Origin: an uncultured Lachnospiraceae bacterium
GTDB lineage: Bacteria; Bacillota; Clostridia; Lachnospirales; Lachnospiraceae
Direction of reading: 5' to 3'
Length of the DNA: 64,000 nt
Assembly (NCBI GenBank): GCA_910578555.1
Contig: CAJTPS010000003.1
Coordinates: 1 to 64,000 of the forward strand
Position 1 is the stretch's first letter. Each line of letters opens with the position of its first letter. Both the position numbers and the translations under genes were made by a program. Below, one piece after another: positions 1-8,844 of this stretch. The notes beneath the pieces were generated by a model. The model ran no database searches, was not told the DNA's origin, and was given only the letters and a program-made list of their open reading frames with translations.

Positions 1-282
1 TTTAAGATTACGCTTCCCAATACAAACTTCCATGCAGAAGAACAAAAAGTTCAAAATATCCTTAGAACGGGTGGAACTACCAGTGCGGCAAAAAAGGAAG
101 AACGAATTAATACTGTTTTGGAACTGTGTCGCAGTAAAGGTTTTATTGTTCGTAGTGATGTAGAAATGGAACTGGGTGTGTCCCAATCTACTGCAATCCT
201 GCTTTTGCGAGAACTAACTGACGAGGGCGTGCTGATTAAAAAAGGACGGACTAAAAACCTGCGATACTACGAGAATAAATAA
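1..282 (+). CDS. C-terminal part of an AlbA_2-type ATP-binding/transcriptional regulator (5' end outside window)
   Basis: The frame is open from base 1 and stops with TAA at 280-282, leaving 93 residues. It begins with FKITLPNTN, which resembles the last strand of the GHKL-like ATP-binding part found at the end of AlbA_2 (Schlafen-like DNA-binding) proteins. A winged helix-turn-helix follows (residues ~35-90, with GVSQSTAILLLREL as the likely recognition region). The complete gene at 666-1976 has the same general plan, with an N-terminal AlbA_2 domain and a C-terminal HTH, so two related regulators lie side by side. It may act as a DNA-binding regulator. Only the tail is visible, so whether the gene is intact cannot be judged. 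Confidence 0.6.
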   Translation, partial: FKITLPNTNFHAEEQKVQNILRTGGTTSAAKKEERINTVLELCRSKGFIVRSDVEMELGVSQSTAILLLRELTDEGVLIKKGRTKNLRYYENK

Positions 283-327
283 AGGAATGGTTGAAATTAT
301 GCCATTCAAATATGAGTGTAAAATTAA

Positions 328-465
328 CCAGTTTCGTATCAAAAATACTTAGGTAAAGATGGAGTCGAAGATATGCCTGCGTTAAGTGAGATATTTGATA
401 AACGGAAAATTCTCCTTTATCAGAACGAAAGTCTTGATCTGGATCACTATTATCAGGAACCTTAA
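328..465 (+). pseudogene. Short unidentified gene fragment
   Basis: A 45-codon open stretch (VSYQKYLGKDGVEDMPALSE onward, ending HYYQEP) follows a stop codon. It has no good start or ribosome binding site, although an internal ATG lies at 374. The composition looks protein-like (acidic, aromatic end), but I do not recognise the family. It sits between two AlbA_2-type genes in an eroded AT-rich region and is most likely the remnant of a larger gene. The rest of 283-561 shows nothing further that I can support. Confidence 0.3.
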
Positions 466-561
466 CTTGACATACGCGGGGTATGGGGCGCTGTGTGTGG
501 AAGGGAGTCTGCCGGTTTGAGGCTGGATAGGCTGTTGGGGTAGAAAATTAGAGTTTTTAAG

Positions 562-611
562 TTAATAGACGCTTTATTCATCACGTAAGAGTTGAATAAA
601 GTGTCTATTAA
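562..611. other. Long intergenic hairpin (18-bp stem)
   Basis: TTAATAGACGCTTTATTC (562-579) pairs with 594-611 over 18 positions with a single G.T wobble, around a 14-base loop. It ends just before the -35 box of the next promoter. It has no T-run, so an operator or an old terminator remnant is as likely as an active terminator. Confidence 0.6.
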
Positions 612-614
612 GTG

Positions 615-643
615 TTGATTAAAATAACGAAAAAGGATATACT
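615..643 (+). promoter_or_regulatory. Sigma-A-type promoter of the AlbA_2 gene
   Basis: TTGATT (615-620), a 17-bp spacer and TATACT (638-643) match the vegetative consensus. The expected start of transcription is near 650, so translation must begin downstream, at 666, and not at the in-frame TTG at 612. A GGAAGGAG ribosome binding site follows at 651-658. Confidence 0.65.
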
Positions 644-665
644 CTATTATGGAAGGAGTGATATC

Positions 666-1976
666 ATGAATTTTGGTATGGAAACAGAGTTGATTGAATT
701 TAAAAAAACAACTGGAGAATTGAAAGAAGGCGTTATTTCATTGACTTCTATGTTGAATAAAAATGGACAAGGTACATTATATTTTGGAGTTAGAAATGAT
801 GGTGAAATCTTAGGACAGCAAATTGGAGACCGTACATTGCGTGAGATATCCCAGGGAATTGCCAATGCAATTAAACCACAGGTTATCCCGACGATTATTA
901 TGGAATTATGTGATGATAAAAATGTAATAAAAGTTACTGTTGAAGGAGATGAAAAACCTTATTCAGCATATGGAAAGTATTATATGAGAACGGCGGATGA
1001 GGACAGGGAAATATCACCACAGCAGTTACGCAACCTGATGCTTAGTGTGTCGGATTCTATTGTAAATATTGAGGCAAATAATCAGGAGCTAAGTTTTGAC
1101 CAACTAAAAATGTTGTATGCGGGAAATAATCTTACGCTTCGGGAGAATACATTTGAGCAAAATTTAAATCTCTTAACACGTGACGGAACTTACAATTTAA
1201 TGGCGGCTATTCTGGCAGATATTAACAGCTATTCTATTAAAGTCGCGGTATTTCGTGGCACAGATAAGACAAATCTGATTAAACGGAATGAATATGGTTA
1301 TAAATGTATGCTTGTAGCCGTGAAGCAGGTGTTGGACTATATGGAAGCTCTAAATGATACTGCAGTGGATGTAGGTGGCAGCCTTAGAAAGGAGATCAGG
1401 CTGTTTGATTTCCCGTGCTTCAGAGAGGCGTGGTTAAATGCTTGTCTGCACAATCGCTGGTCAAGGCAGACGCCGCCGGCTGTGTATATGTTTGAAGACC
1501 GTATTGAGGTGATATCAGTGGGCGGTTTACCAGAAGGACTTACATTGGAGGAATTTTATGAGGGGAAAAGCAAACCTGTGAATCTGGAACTTCAACAGAT
1601 TATGGTCCGGTTGGATTATATAGAGCAGACCGGACATGGAGTTCCTTTGATTGTGTCTAAGTATGGCAAAGAAGTGTTTGACATTACAGAAAATTTTATT
1701 ACAGTGACAATTCCGTTAAATAAAGATAAAGTGTTGGAAAAGGATTTACAATTGGCAAAAGAGGATGGATTGGATGAATATGATCAAAAAATGTTAAACC
1801 TGATGAAAGAAAACAGTAATATTACAGTACATGAACTTAGCGTACAGATAGGGGTTGGAACAACGACAATTACGAAACATATTCGTGTTTTAAGAGAAAA
1901 AGGTATTATAGAAAGGGCTGGCTCTAAGAAAAAGGGACAATGGGTAATTAAAGAAGAAACTTTATGGTTTTCCTAA
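666..1976 (+). CDS. AlbA_2 (Schlafen-like) ATP-binding putative transcriptional regulator with C-terminal HTH
   Basis: This 436-residue protein has an N-terminal AlbA_2/Schlafen-like domain (residues ~5-120; ETELIEFKKTTGELKEG, then GTLYFGVRNDGEILGQQIG). A middle domain contains a conserved run around LNACLHNRW and GGLPEGL and resembles the C-terminal ATPase region of COG2865 proteins. A winged HTH closes it (residues ~375-430; VGTTTITKHIRVLREKGII). Such proteins are usually predicted nucleic-acid-binding regulators and are common in defence and mobile islands, where their exact role is mostly unknown. The start at 666 is chosen because GGAAGGAG lies 7 bases upstream and a good promoter lies at 615-643. 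AT-rich composition and flanking remnants suggest horizontal transfer. Confidence 0.75.
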   Translation: MNFGMETELIEFKKTTGELKEGVISLTSMLNKNGQGTLYFGVRNDGEILGQQIGDRTLREISQGIANAIKPQVIPTIIMELCDDKNVIKVTVEGDEKPYSAYGKYYMRTADEDREISPQQLRNLMLSVSDSIVNIEANNQELSFDQLKMLYAGNNLTLRENTFEQNLNLLTRDGTYNLMAAILADINSYSIKVAVFRGTDKTNLIKRNEYGYKCMLVAVKQVLDYMEALNDTAVDVGGSLRKEIRLFDFPCFREAWLNACLHNRWSRQTPPAVYMFEDRIEVISVGGLPEGLTLEEFYEGKSKPVNLELQQIMVRLDYIEQTGHGVPLIVSKYGKEVFDITENFITVTIPLNKDKVLEKDLQLAKEDGLDEYDQKMLNLMKENSNITVHELSVQIGVGTTTITKHIRVLREKGIIERAGSKKKGQWVIKEETLWFS

Positions 1977-2133
1977 TTTGCATTTTATTGTAGCAACACA
2001 TTCTTCGCTTGTTGAGTCATTAATAGAGTCAGCAGTGGTTTATGATCTGGAGAAGAATATTCAGGTAGAAAATTTAGCTGAATTAGGAAGCTCTGATAAG
2101 AGTAGTTGCGTAAGCAAAATATTTTATATATAA
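1972..2133 (+). pseudogene. C-terminal remnant of an AAA/ABC-type ATPase
   Basis: A 53-codon frame without a start reads FPNLHFIVATHSSLVESLIE and continues to a TAA at 2131-2133. The strand followed by ATHSSLV is typical of the end of OLD/AAA_21-type ATPases (the 'THSP' switch histidine after Walker B). Walker A and B are absent, so only the tail survives. It is not joined to the preceding gene in frame. Together with the fragment at 328-465 it marks 1-2133 as a decayed accessory segment next to the Wadjet operon. Confidence 0.5.
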
Positions 2134-2138
2134 TTGAC

Positions 2139-2165
2139 TTGACAAGCTATAGTAAACGATATAAT
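2139..2165 (+). promoter_or_regulatory. Putative promoter of the jet operon
   Basis: TTGACA (2139-2144) and a perfect TATAAT (2160-2165) are separated by 15 bp, slightly short of the optimal 17. An alternative -35, TTGACT at 2134-2139, would give 20 bp. The match to the -10 and the position 29 bp before jetA support one promoter driving jetABCD. Confidence 0.5.
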
Positions 2166-2193
2166 CGGCAATAAAGCAAGCCGGCAGGAAGGA

Positions 2194-3588
2194 ATGATTA
2201 CAATCGCCATGAAAACCTTATTCGATATTCTACCGGCCGATTTTTTTAAGCCGCTGACAAGTAAATACCGGCAGGAGTACGCAGATTGCATTATGCGGCT
2301 TTTCAACGCCTTTAAACCGGAAATCTCCTATGGCGTGAATCGGGACATTGTAGTCAAAGAATTGACGGACTATTTCGAGGCTGATGATACGGAGATGAGT
2401 TTTGATGATGAAGTCTATGTATCCGATGCGAGGGAGAAGGCAAACGGAGTCATAGCCATACTGAAGAAGTGCGGCTGGATAGAATACGAGCAGGAGACGA
2501 ATCACCAGATTAATGTGATTTTGTGTGAATATACGATTCCTGTGATTGATAGTATGAATCGCATCATTCGTGAGGAAGAGGCGGAATATCAGGGAATCAT
2601 CTCGCAGATTCATGCGAGTTTACAGAACGAGGAATTGTACGGTAAACCTTATGAATTAATTATTAAGGGTGTACAGGAGAATACAGAACGTCTTTTATCA
2701 GAGTTAAAGAAGCTGAACGCCAGCATCAAGCGGCACATGGATCAGCAGACGAACGATATGGACGCGGAAGAAATCTTAGAGCACTTCTTTGCGTATCACA
2801 AGAATATCGGATCAAAGGCATATCTGAGAATGAAGACCAGCGAGAACATTTCCTATTTTCGGACGTCTATCATAGAGCGGATTGGGCGGATCATGGAAAG
2901 CACAGAGATCATGGAGCGGGCGGTGGCAGGTTACATGGAAGTGGAGGAGACTGAGGACTGGGAGAAGGCATATGATGAGGTAATCTCTATGCTGATTGAC
3001 ATTAAGTCCTCTTTCTATCGACTGGATGATATCATAGAAGAGATTGACAGAAAGCATGCGCGATATATGCGCAGCGCGGTGATGCGGGCGCGGTTTCTTC
3101 TGGCAACCGGCAATAATCTGGAAGGGAAGCTGTCCAAAATAACAGATCTTTATGTGCAGCAGTTAAACAGCGGAGAGGAAGAATCCTTTGAGGGGCTGTT
3201 TTCCCTGTATCCGCAAAGCTATATTTCACCGGAATCGCTCCAGACAGTTCCGATCACTAAGAAAGTGGATGCAATCAGCGGATTTTCCAATCAGGCGCAG
3301 ATGAGTGAGGCGGACAGGCTGTTATATAAAGAAGCGCTAAGGAGGAAGAACCGAAGCCGTTTTTCCCGCAAGAATATCAATGAATATGTTATAAATTTAT
3401 TGGGAGACAGTGACAAGATGCCGGTTACGGATGTGCCGGTGGAATCCGTCAGGGATTTGATTCGGATCATTTATATCAGCATCTATTCCGGTAACCGGTC
3501 CAATAATTATGAAATCAGTCGAAGCGGAAAACAAGTGGAGATGCAGGGATATTCGCTGCCGTATTTTGATATTGTTAAAAAGAGATAG
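2194..3588 (+). CDS. jetA: Wadjet defence protein JetA (DUF5716-like)
   Basis: This 464-residue protein starts with a segment (LFDILPADFFKPLTSKYRQ, then the tract around YADCIMRLF and YGVNRD) that resembles the JetA/DUF5716 family. It is mostly helical. In Wadjet systems JetA, JetB and JetC form an SMC/condensin-like complex related to MukF, MukE and MukB. That complex extrudes DNA and directs JetD to cleave small circular plasmids; JetA is the kleisin-like subunit. It is the first gene of jetABCD. An AGGAAGGA motif (2186-2193) directly abuts ATG 2194 and is 15 bases from ATG 2209. Homologous N-termini suggest 2209 could be the real start. A DUF5716-like JetA points to a type II or III system, not type I, but the type was not verified. 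Confidence 0.8.
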   Translation: MITIAMKTLFDILPADFFKPLTSKYRQEYADCIMRLFNAFKPEISYGVNRDIVVKELTDYFEADDTEMSFDDEVYVSDAREKANGVIAILKKCGWIEYEQETNHQINVILCEYTIPVIDSMNRIIREEEAEYQGIISQIHASLQNEELYGKPYELIIKGVQENTERLLSELKKLNASIKRHMDQQTNDMDAEEILEHFFAYHKNIGSKAYLRMKTSENISYFRTSIIERIGRIMESTEIMERAVAGYMEVEETEDWEKAYDEVISMLIDIKSSFYRLDDIIEEIDRKHARYMRSAVMRARFLLATGNNLEGKLSKITDLYVQQLNSGEEESFEGLFSLYPQSYISPESLQTVPITKKVDAISGFSNQAQMSEADRLLYKEALRRKNRSRFSRKNINEYVINLLGDSDKMPVTDVPVESVRDLIRIIYISIYSGNRSNNYEISRSGKQVEMQGYSLPYFDIVKKR

Positions 3589-3662
3589 AGCCATAGTATA
3601 TTTAAGATAATTTGAACACGAGTTTAAAAATATATCTTCAGGAAAGTATAAAGGACATACAT

Positions 3663-4304
3663 ATGTTTGAAGAATTAATAGAATCTGCCGCACAAAAAGA
3701 GAAATTCCGTGTCGCGGCGAACAAACTGTTAAATCAGTGTTTCCTGCTGCGGAAGCGAGAGGACACGAAAAAAGAATATGTTTTCGTAAGGCAGAACCGG
3801 GAATTGTTCATTCCGTTTTTTGACCTGCTGGGGTACGATCTGAAAATAAACGAGGATCAGGGAGTGATCGGCATTGTGAACCAGTTCGGGACGGGGAGGC
3901 TGGCACTTGGCAAATATGAGAGTATCTTTCTGCTGATTCTCCGGATTCTGTATGTGGAAAAGCGTAAGGAACTGGGAACTTTCACAGAGGAGGTGACGGT
4001 TCTCATGGAAGAGATCAGAGAGAAGTACGCGATGCTTAAAATCAAGGCGAAACCGATGTTAGACAAGGGGAATGAGCGACATATGGCCAGCCTGTTTCGC
4101 AGATATAACCTGATTCGGAATCTGGACAGTGACGTCAGCCAGCCGGATGCAAGGATCGTTATCTACCCGTCAATTCTCATGGCGGTGACGGTGGAAGATA
4201 TCAATGAGTATTATACGATGACGGAACAGAAAATGCGGGAGTATTCCGGGGGGAATGCATATGGAGACTCAGAAGAAGAGTATGACCAGAGTGCAGTTGA
4301 TTAA
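3663..4304 (+). CDS. jetB: Wadjet defence protein JetB (DUF4194-like)
   Basis: The 213-residue protein has the size and position of JetB. It contains two winged-helix-like segments, as expected for a MukE-like partner (FFDLLGYDLKINEDQGVIGI and the stretch around RLALGKYESIFLLILRILY). JetB bridges JetA and the ATPase JetC. The start at 3663 is preferred over an in-frame TTG at 3612 because AAAGGAC lies about 6-8 bases upstream. The 3' end overlaps jetC by 44 bases, which implies translational coupling. The acidic tail (EEEYDQSAVD) is encoded within that overlap. Confidence 0.8.
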   Translation: MFEELIESAAQKEKFRVAANKLLNQCFLLRKREDTKKEYVFVRQNRELFIPFFDLLGYDLKINEDQGVIGIVNQFGTGRLALGKYESIFLLILRILYVEKRKELGTFTEEVTVLMEEIREKYAMLKIKAKPMLDKGNERHMASLFRRYNLIRNLDSDVSQPDARIVIYPSILMAVTVEDINEYYTMTEQKMREYSGGNAYGDSEEEYDQSAVD

Positions 4305-7300
4305 CTGGCACTATTTTGAGAATGAGAGAATATCCTTTCATGGATCGACATTGATCAGTGGAGAAAATACTGCCGGGAAATCCACCATACTGGATGCTAT
4401 ACAGCTGGTACTGACAACGAACACACGCAGGTTCAACGTGGCGGCCAATGAGAAAGGAAAGAGAGATTTAAGGGGATATGTCCGCTGTAAGATCGGAAAT
4501 GTGGGTGAGGCATATCTTCGAAAAGGCGCAGTGCCGGCCAATGTGGCGCTGGAATTTTATGAGGAGAAGGGAGATCGTTACTTTGTGCTGGGCGCGCATA
4601 TGCTTTCCAGAGATGAGGAGAGTCCGGTCATAACCAGATGGTATATGGAGGAATGCAGGCTCGAAGATCTTTCTTTCATGGCAGGAGAGCGTGCCGCACT
4701 GGCGGAGGAATTTCGGGCAAAGAACAGGAAAATTTCATATATAGACCAGAAAAATGCGGCACAGGATCGGTTTAAACGACGTCTTGGAAATTTAGACGAT
4801 AAATTTTTTGATATAATTCCAAAATCTCTGGCTTTTAAGCCGATGGATAATGTGAAAGAGTTTATCAATAAATTCGTCTTGTCGGAAGAGCGGGTGGATG
4901 TGGTTTCATTGCGGGAGAACATAGAGACACTGAGCGAACTGGAGAACATATTGGATCGTTCCAGAAGGCAGCAGGGCGCATTGGAGAAAATTCTTGGCAG
5001 GTATGATGAGATAGAAGAGAAGGACAGAAGTATCCTTGTCAACGATATTCTGCTCAAAATTGCGAATCGGGATGCCGTGCATCTGTCTGTGGAGAATTTG
5101 GAGAAAATGATTCGGATGAAGAGTCAGTCTGTGGAGTCTAACCGCGGATTTCTGGAAGAAACAGGGAAGCAGATCAAGGGTCTGGAAAATCAGATTCTGG
5201 CGATTAGTATAGACATAGAAGCGACGCATTCCAATGCTCTTTTGCAGCAGGCCAAAAGCCGGATAGAGAATTTGGAGGGGGAAATCCGTCAGAAGAAGGA
5301 GGGCGAAAAGAAGCTGCAGGAACAGGTTCGTCTTTTGATGAATTATCTGAGGGATCTGGAAAGACTGGATTATAAGCCGGTGAAGCGTACACAGGCAGAA
5401 CAGATAGGAGAGGCGGCGGATCAGGAGGAAAAGGCGAAGACAGTTGAGAGGCTGGAGGCTTTCGCAGCAAAGGAGCAAAATGAAATTCAGAATACCTGGG
5501 CGATTCTTACTGCAGATATGAAGAGGATTTCCGGGGAAATAGATGACTGTCAGGAACGTTTGAAGAAGCTGGAAAAGCGAGTGCTTCCCTATCCGGAATA
5601 TGTGCAAAAGTTGAAAGAGATGGTGGAGAAGGAGTTTGTACGCAAAGGGATTTCATCTCCGGTCTATTTCCTTTCGGAATTGTTGGAAATCACGGATGTG
5701 AAGTGGAGCAATGCCATAGAGGGATATCTTAACACGCAGAAATTCTATCTGGTTGTAGAGCCGGAATATTATCATGCGGCGTTAGAGGTTTATGATAAAA
5801 ACCGTAAGAACATACATACCGCAGGTATCATTAACAGCCGTAAACTTCCAATGGAGCAGGAGGCAGAGCCGGATTCTCTCGCCTATGTGGTGAAAAGCGA
5901 TAACCGTTATGCCAAGGCATATGCGAATTATGTACTGGGCAGGGTGAAGCGCTGTACAGATGTCCGTGAACTGGAACAGCATTCAATCGCCATGACGCCC
6001 GAGTGTATGCTCTATCAGGGATATGTGGTCAGACATTTGAATCCCAGGGATTATGAGAATCCTTTTATTGGACAGTATGCTTACCGGACGCAGATAGAGA
6101 ATGTGAAGAAAGAGATTGAGGAAAAGACGCGAAGACGGAGCGGGCTCAGGCAGGAAATCCAGCTGTACACGGCGGCTCAGGAAAGCGCGAAGAAAGTAAA
6201 TCTGGGCATCATGAAGCTGTATCTGTATGTGCCGGAAAGCCTGCATAGTCTGCAGGAACAGATGGTATCAGCGAAGACAGAACTGAAAGAGGCGCAGAGC
6301 GACCCTACGTTGATTGAACTGAATCTTAAACTGGAGGCTAAGAAGAAAGAACTTGATGTAAAAAAAACAGAGAAAGACAGCCTCAGCGAAGAAAATATGC
6401 GTCTGGAGAATCAGATCGATACGCATAGAAATGAGATGCAGGAAAGAAAAAAGGAATATGATAGCCTGCGGACAGAACTGGAAGAACAGGCGGACAGGGA
6501 CGGTGCGGTCTACAAAGAGGCGGAGGACAAATACAGACAGAATCGAAAGAGCAAGAGCGCACAGGTCATTGCAGTGAATTTTGTACCTCAGAGATCACAG
6601 CTTCTGCGTGAGCGGGAGGAACTGCTGGACGGCAGGACGGGGTTGAAAGAGCTTCAGATGAGATTCAATCAGGAATTCACGCTTGATTTTATGCTGGGGC
6701 TTGCAAATATTTCGGAATATCGGGAGGCTTTGCAGAAGCTTAAGAGCGTGGAAATCGTGCGATATGAGGAAAAACTGAAGCTTGCCAGAGAGGATTGCGA
6801 ACAGATTTTCCGAAGTGATTTTCTTTCCAGAATGAAAGAGAATATTGAGAGTGCGAGAAATGAGTTCCGCAGCTTGAATAAGGCACTGGACAGTATTTAT
6901 TACGGAGACGACAGCTATCGGTTTAAGATTAGTTTTGACAAGAATAAGGAGGGGCTGTACAGGATGATTACCTCAGAGAACAATTACGAGGGAATTAATC
7001 TCTGGACCAGCGCTTTCGAGGAAGAATACAAGGAGGAAATGGCTGATCTTTTTGACAAGCTGATGGCGAAGGACGATAATGGACAGAAAATTGTGGAGGA
7101 ATACACAGATTATCGTTCTTATCTGGATTATGATATCGAAATTCATAAACGGGACGGTTCGATTCAGCGTTTTTCTGACATTTACGGAGAAAAAAGCGGC
7201 AGCGAGACGCAGGTGCCTTATTATGTGGCAATTGCAGCTTCTTTTTATCAGCTATATCGATACGGAAACAGTATAAGAATCATGCTGCTGGATGAGGCTT

Positions 7301-7479
7301 TTGATAAGATGGATGATGAACGCATTCAATCCATGATGGAGTTCTTCAACGGATTAGGGCTGCAGGTTATTCTGGCAACGCCGCCGGCGAAAATTGAGGT
7401 GATCGGCGAGCAGGTTGGAACGGTTCTGACTGCGATTCGTGTGGGCCAGAACAGTATTGTGGAGGAGTATGATTTGTGA
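4261..7479 (+). CDS. jetC: Wadjet SMC-like ATPase JetC
   Basis: This protein of about 1,072 residues has SMC/MukB/SbcC architecture. Walker A is GENTAGKS near residues 34-41. Long charged coiled coils (about 270-400 and 620-790) flank a hinge-like middle (about 420-600). The C-terminal head has a signature-like segment (GEKSGSETQVPYYVA) and Walker B LLDEAFDKMDDE (D~1011, E~1012). JetC is the DNA-extruding motor of Wadjet. The ATG at 4261 has a G-rich ribosome binding site 7 bases upstream; ATG 4255 is also in frame. The stop overlaps jetD as TGATG. The nucleotide-binding motifs look intact, so the gene should be functional. Confidence 0.9.
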   Translation: METQKKSMTRVQLINWHYFENERISFHGSTLISGENTAGKSTILDAIQLVLTTNTRRFNVAANEKGKRDLRGYVRCKIGNVGEAYLRKGAVPANVALEFYEEKGDRYFVLGAHMLSRDEESPVITRWYMEECRLEDLSFMAGERAALAEEFRAKNRKISYIDQKNAAQDRFKRRLGNLDDKFFDIIPKSLAFKPMDNVKEFINKFVLSEERVDVVSLRENIETLSELENILDRSRRQQGALEKILGRYDEIEEKDRSILVNDILLKIANRDAVHLSVENLEKMIRMKSQSVESNRGFLEETGKQIKGLENQILAISIDIEATHSNALLQQAKSRIENLEGEIRQKKEGEKKLQEQVRLLMNYLRDLERLDYKPVKRTQAEQIGEAADQEEKAKTVERLEAFAAKEQNEIQNTWAILTADMKRISGEIDDCQERLKKLEKRVLPYPEYVQKLKEMVEKEFVRKGISSPVYFLSELLEITDVKWSNAIEGYLNTQKFYLVVEPEYYHAALEVYDKNRKNIHTAGIINSRKLPMEQEAEPDSLAYVVKSDNRYAKAYANYVLGRVKRCTDVRELEQHSIAMTPECMLYQGYVVRHLNPRDYENPFIGQYAYRTQIENVKKEIEEKTRRRSGLRQEIQLYTAAQESAKKVNLGIMKLYLYVPESLHSLQEQMVSAKTELKEAQSDPTLIELNLKLEAKKKELDVKKTEKDSLSEENMRLENQIDTHRNEMQERKKEYDSLRTELEEQADRDGAVYKEAEDKYRQNRKSKSAQVIAVNFVPQRSQLLREREELLDGRTGLKELQMRFNQEFTLDFMLGLANISEYREALQKLKSVEIVRYEEKLKLAREDCEQIFRSDFLSRMKENIESARNEFRSLNKALDSIYYGDDSYRFKISFDKNKEGLYRMITSENNYEGINLWTSAFEEEYKEEMADLFDKLMAKDDNGQKIVEEYTDYRSYLDYDIEIHKRDGSIQRFSDIYGEKSGSETQVPYYVAIAASFYQLYRYGNSIRIMLLDEAFDKMDDERIQSMMEFFNGLGLQVILATPPAKIEVIGEQVGTVLTAIRVGQNSIVEEYDL

Positions 7480-8744
7480 TGGACAGGCAGCAGAGGAAAG
7501 TGTTGGAGCATCTTTTGGATTCCTATGAAAGGAGTCGGACATTCCGGGGAGACAATCAGAAAACCCAGACATTTTCCGTGAGTGTCGGGAAGATTTTCCC
7601 CAAATATAATGATGATGCGGAGTATGACTATTTCTGTCAGATTAATGAGTCGATGGAAGAGCTGTGTGCCGAGGAGCTGGTTACACTGGTGTATTGGAAA
7701 AAGGGTGTACTAAAGAAGATCATACTCAATCCGAAGCGGCTGGATGCCTGTTATGAAATGCTGGGAAGGATGCCAAGAAGACGGGAGCAGGAAGAACTCG
7801 TGCGCATATGGGATGATCTCTGTCACGGTGACGAGTTGTGCCGGCAGAGTGAATCCGGTCAGGAGTATCAGATTCCGCTAGTTAAGTATATTAGTGCGCA
7901 ACGGCGCAGGGTTGAAAAAAATCTGAATGTGGAATATTACAATCATGATCTGGAAGAATATCGTGAACTGCTTCTGGCAGTAAAAGCGGTTTTGGAGAAT
8001 CAGGAGGAGATATTTATCCGCAGCCTTTCCATGCAGCTGTTCCATGATTCCAAGAGAATGGAACTGCTAAAGCATAAGGTAGAAGCTTTACTGTATCAGT
8101 ATGGAACGTATCAGGAGCGCGATTTTGTACTGGAGGAATGCGGAATCGTCCATACGCCGACTTATGTGATGATAAAAGGAAACGGAAGTATTAGGATCGG
8201 AAGAAAACACAGATCAGATGAGCAGGAGATCGATTTATCCTTGATGGAAGGTGATATTGCGTTGTCTACAGAATCGGTCAAGCGCCTGAAAGCTGTTACG
8301 GTCATGGGAAAGCGTGTGGTAACGGTGGAGAATCTTACCAGTTTTCATGATTATTCGGCGGAGGATGATTTTGTTGTTTATCTGGGAGGATTCCACAATA
8401 AGGTAAAAAGAGACTTCCTCTTATATCTATATCAACGGAATCCAGGGAAAGAATACCGACATTTCGGAGATATCGATGCAGGAGGCTTTTATATTCTGGA
8501 GCATTTGAAGAAAGAGACAGGGATTCCGTTTCGGTCACTGTATATGGATACGAAGACACTTCAGAGATATCGCGGGGACACAAAACCATTGACTGAAAAT
8601 GACAGAAAACGACTCCTGCAATTGCAGGAGGAGTTGACAGATCGGATGCAGCATGAAGAAACAGAGGATTATAGAGGTGTAATTTCGTACATGCTCGGTG
8701 AGAACTGTAAGCTGGAACAGGAAGCCGTTCATTTGCGGGATTGA
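7479..8744 (+). CDS. jetD: Wadjet nuclease JetD (TOPRIM, DUF2220-like)
   Basis: The 421-residue protein combines an N-terminal DNA-binding region (DUF3322-like) with a C-terminal TOPRIM domain. Metal-binding acidic residues are visible: E284 in TVENLTS and the pair D331/D333 in FGDIDAGG. JetD is topoisomerase VI/Spo11-like and cuts plasmid DNA selected by the JetABC motor. The start overlaps the jetC stop (TGATG); a GTG one codon upstream is also possible. All four jet genes keep their catalytic motifs, which supports an active system. No terminator is evident directly after the gene. Confidence 0.85.
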   Translation: MDRQQRKVLEHLLDSYERSRTFRGDNQKTQTFSVSVGKIFPKYNDDAEYDYFCQINESMEELCAEELVTLVYWKKGVLKKIILNPKRLDACYEMLGRMPRRREQEELVRIWDDLCHGDELCRQSESGQEYQIPLVKYISAQRRRVEKNLNVEYYNHDLEEYRELLLAVKAVLENQEEIFIRSLSMQLFHDSKRMELLKHKVEALLYQYGTYQERDFVLEECGIVHTPTYVMIKGNGSIRIGRKHRSDEQEIDLSLMEGDIALSTESVKRLKAVTVMGKRVVTVENLTSFHDYSAEDDFVVYLGGFHNKVKRDFLLYLYQRNPGKEYRHFGDIDAGGFYILEHLKKETGIPFRSLYMDTKTLQRYRGDTKPLTENDRKRLLQLQEELTDRMQHEETEDYRGVISYMLGENCKLEQEAVHLRD

Positions 8745-8844
8745 ATTTTTCACATAGTAAAAAACAACATTTAATTGAAACGATTCAAAGAAAGCAGCAG
8801 GAATTCCTGCGAACCAATCTAAAGATAAGAAAGAGGCAGTTAAT

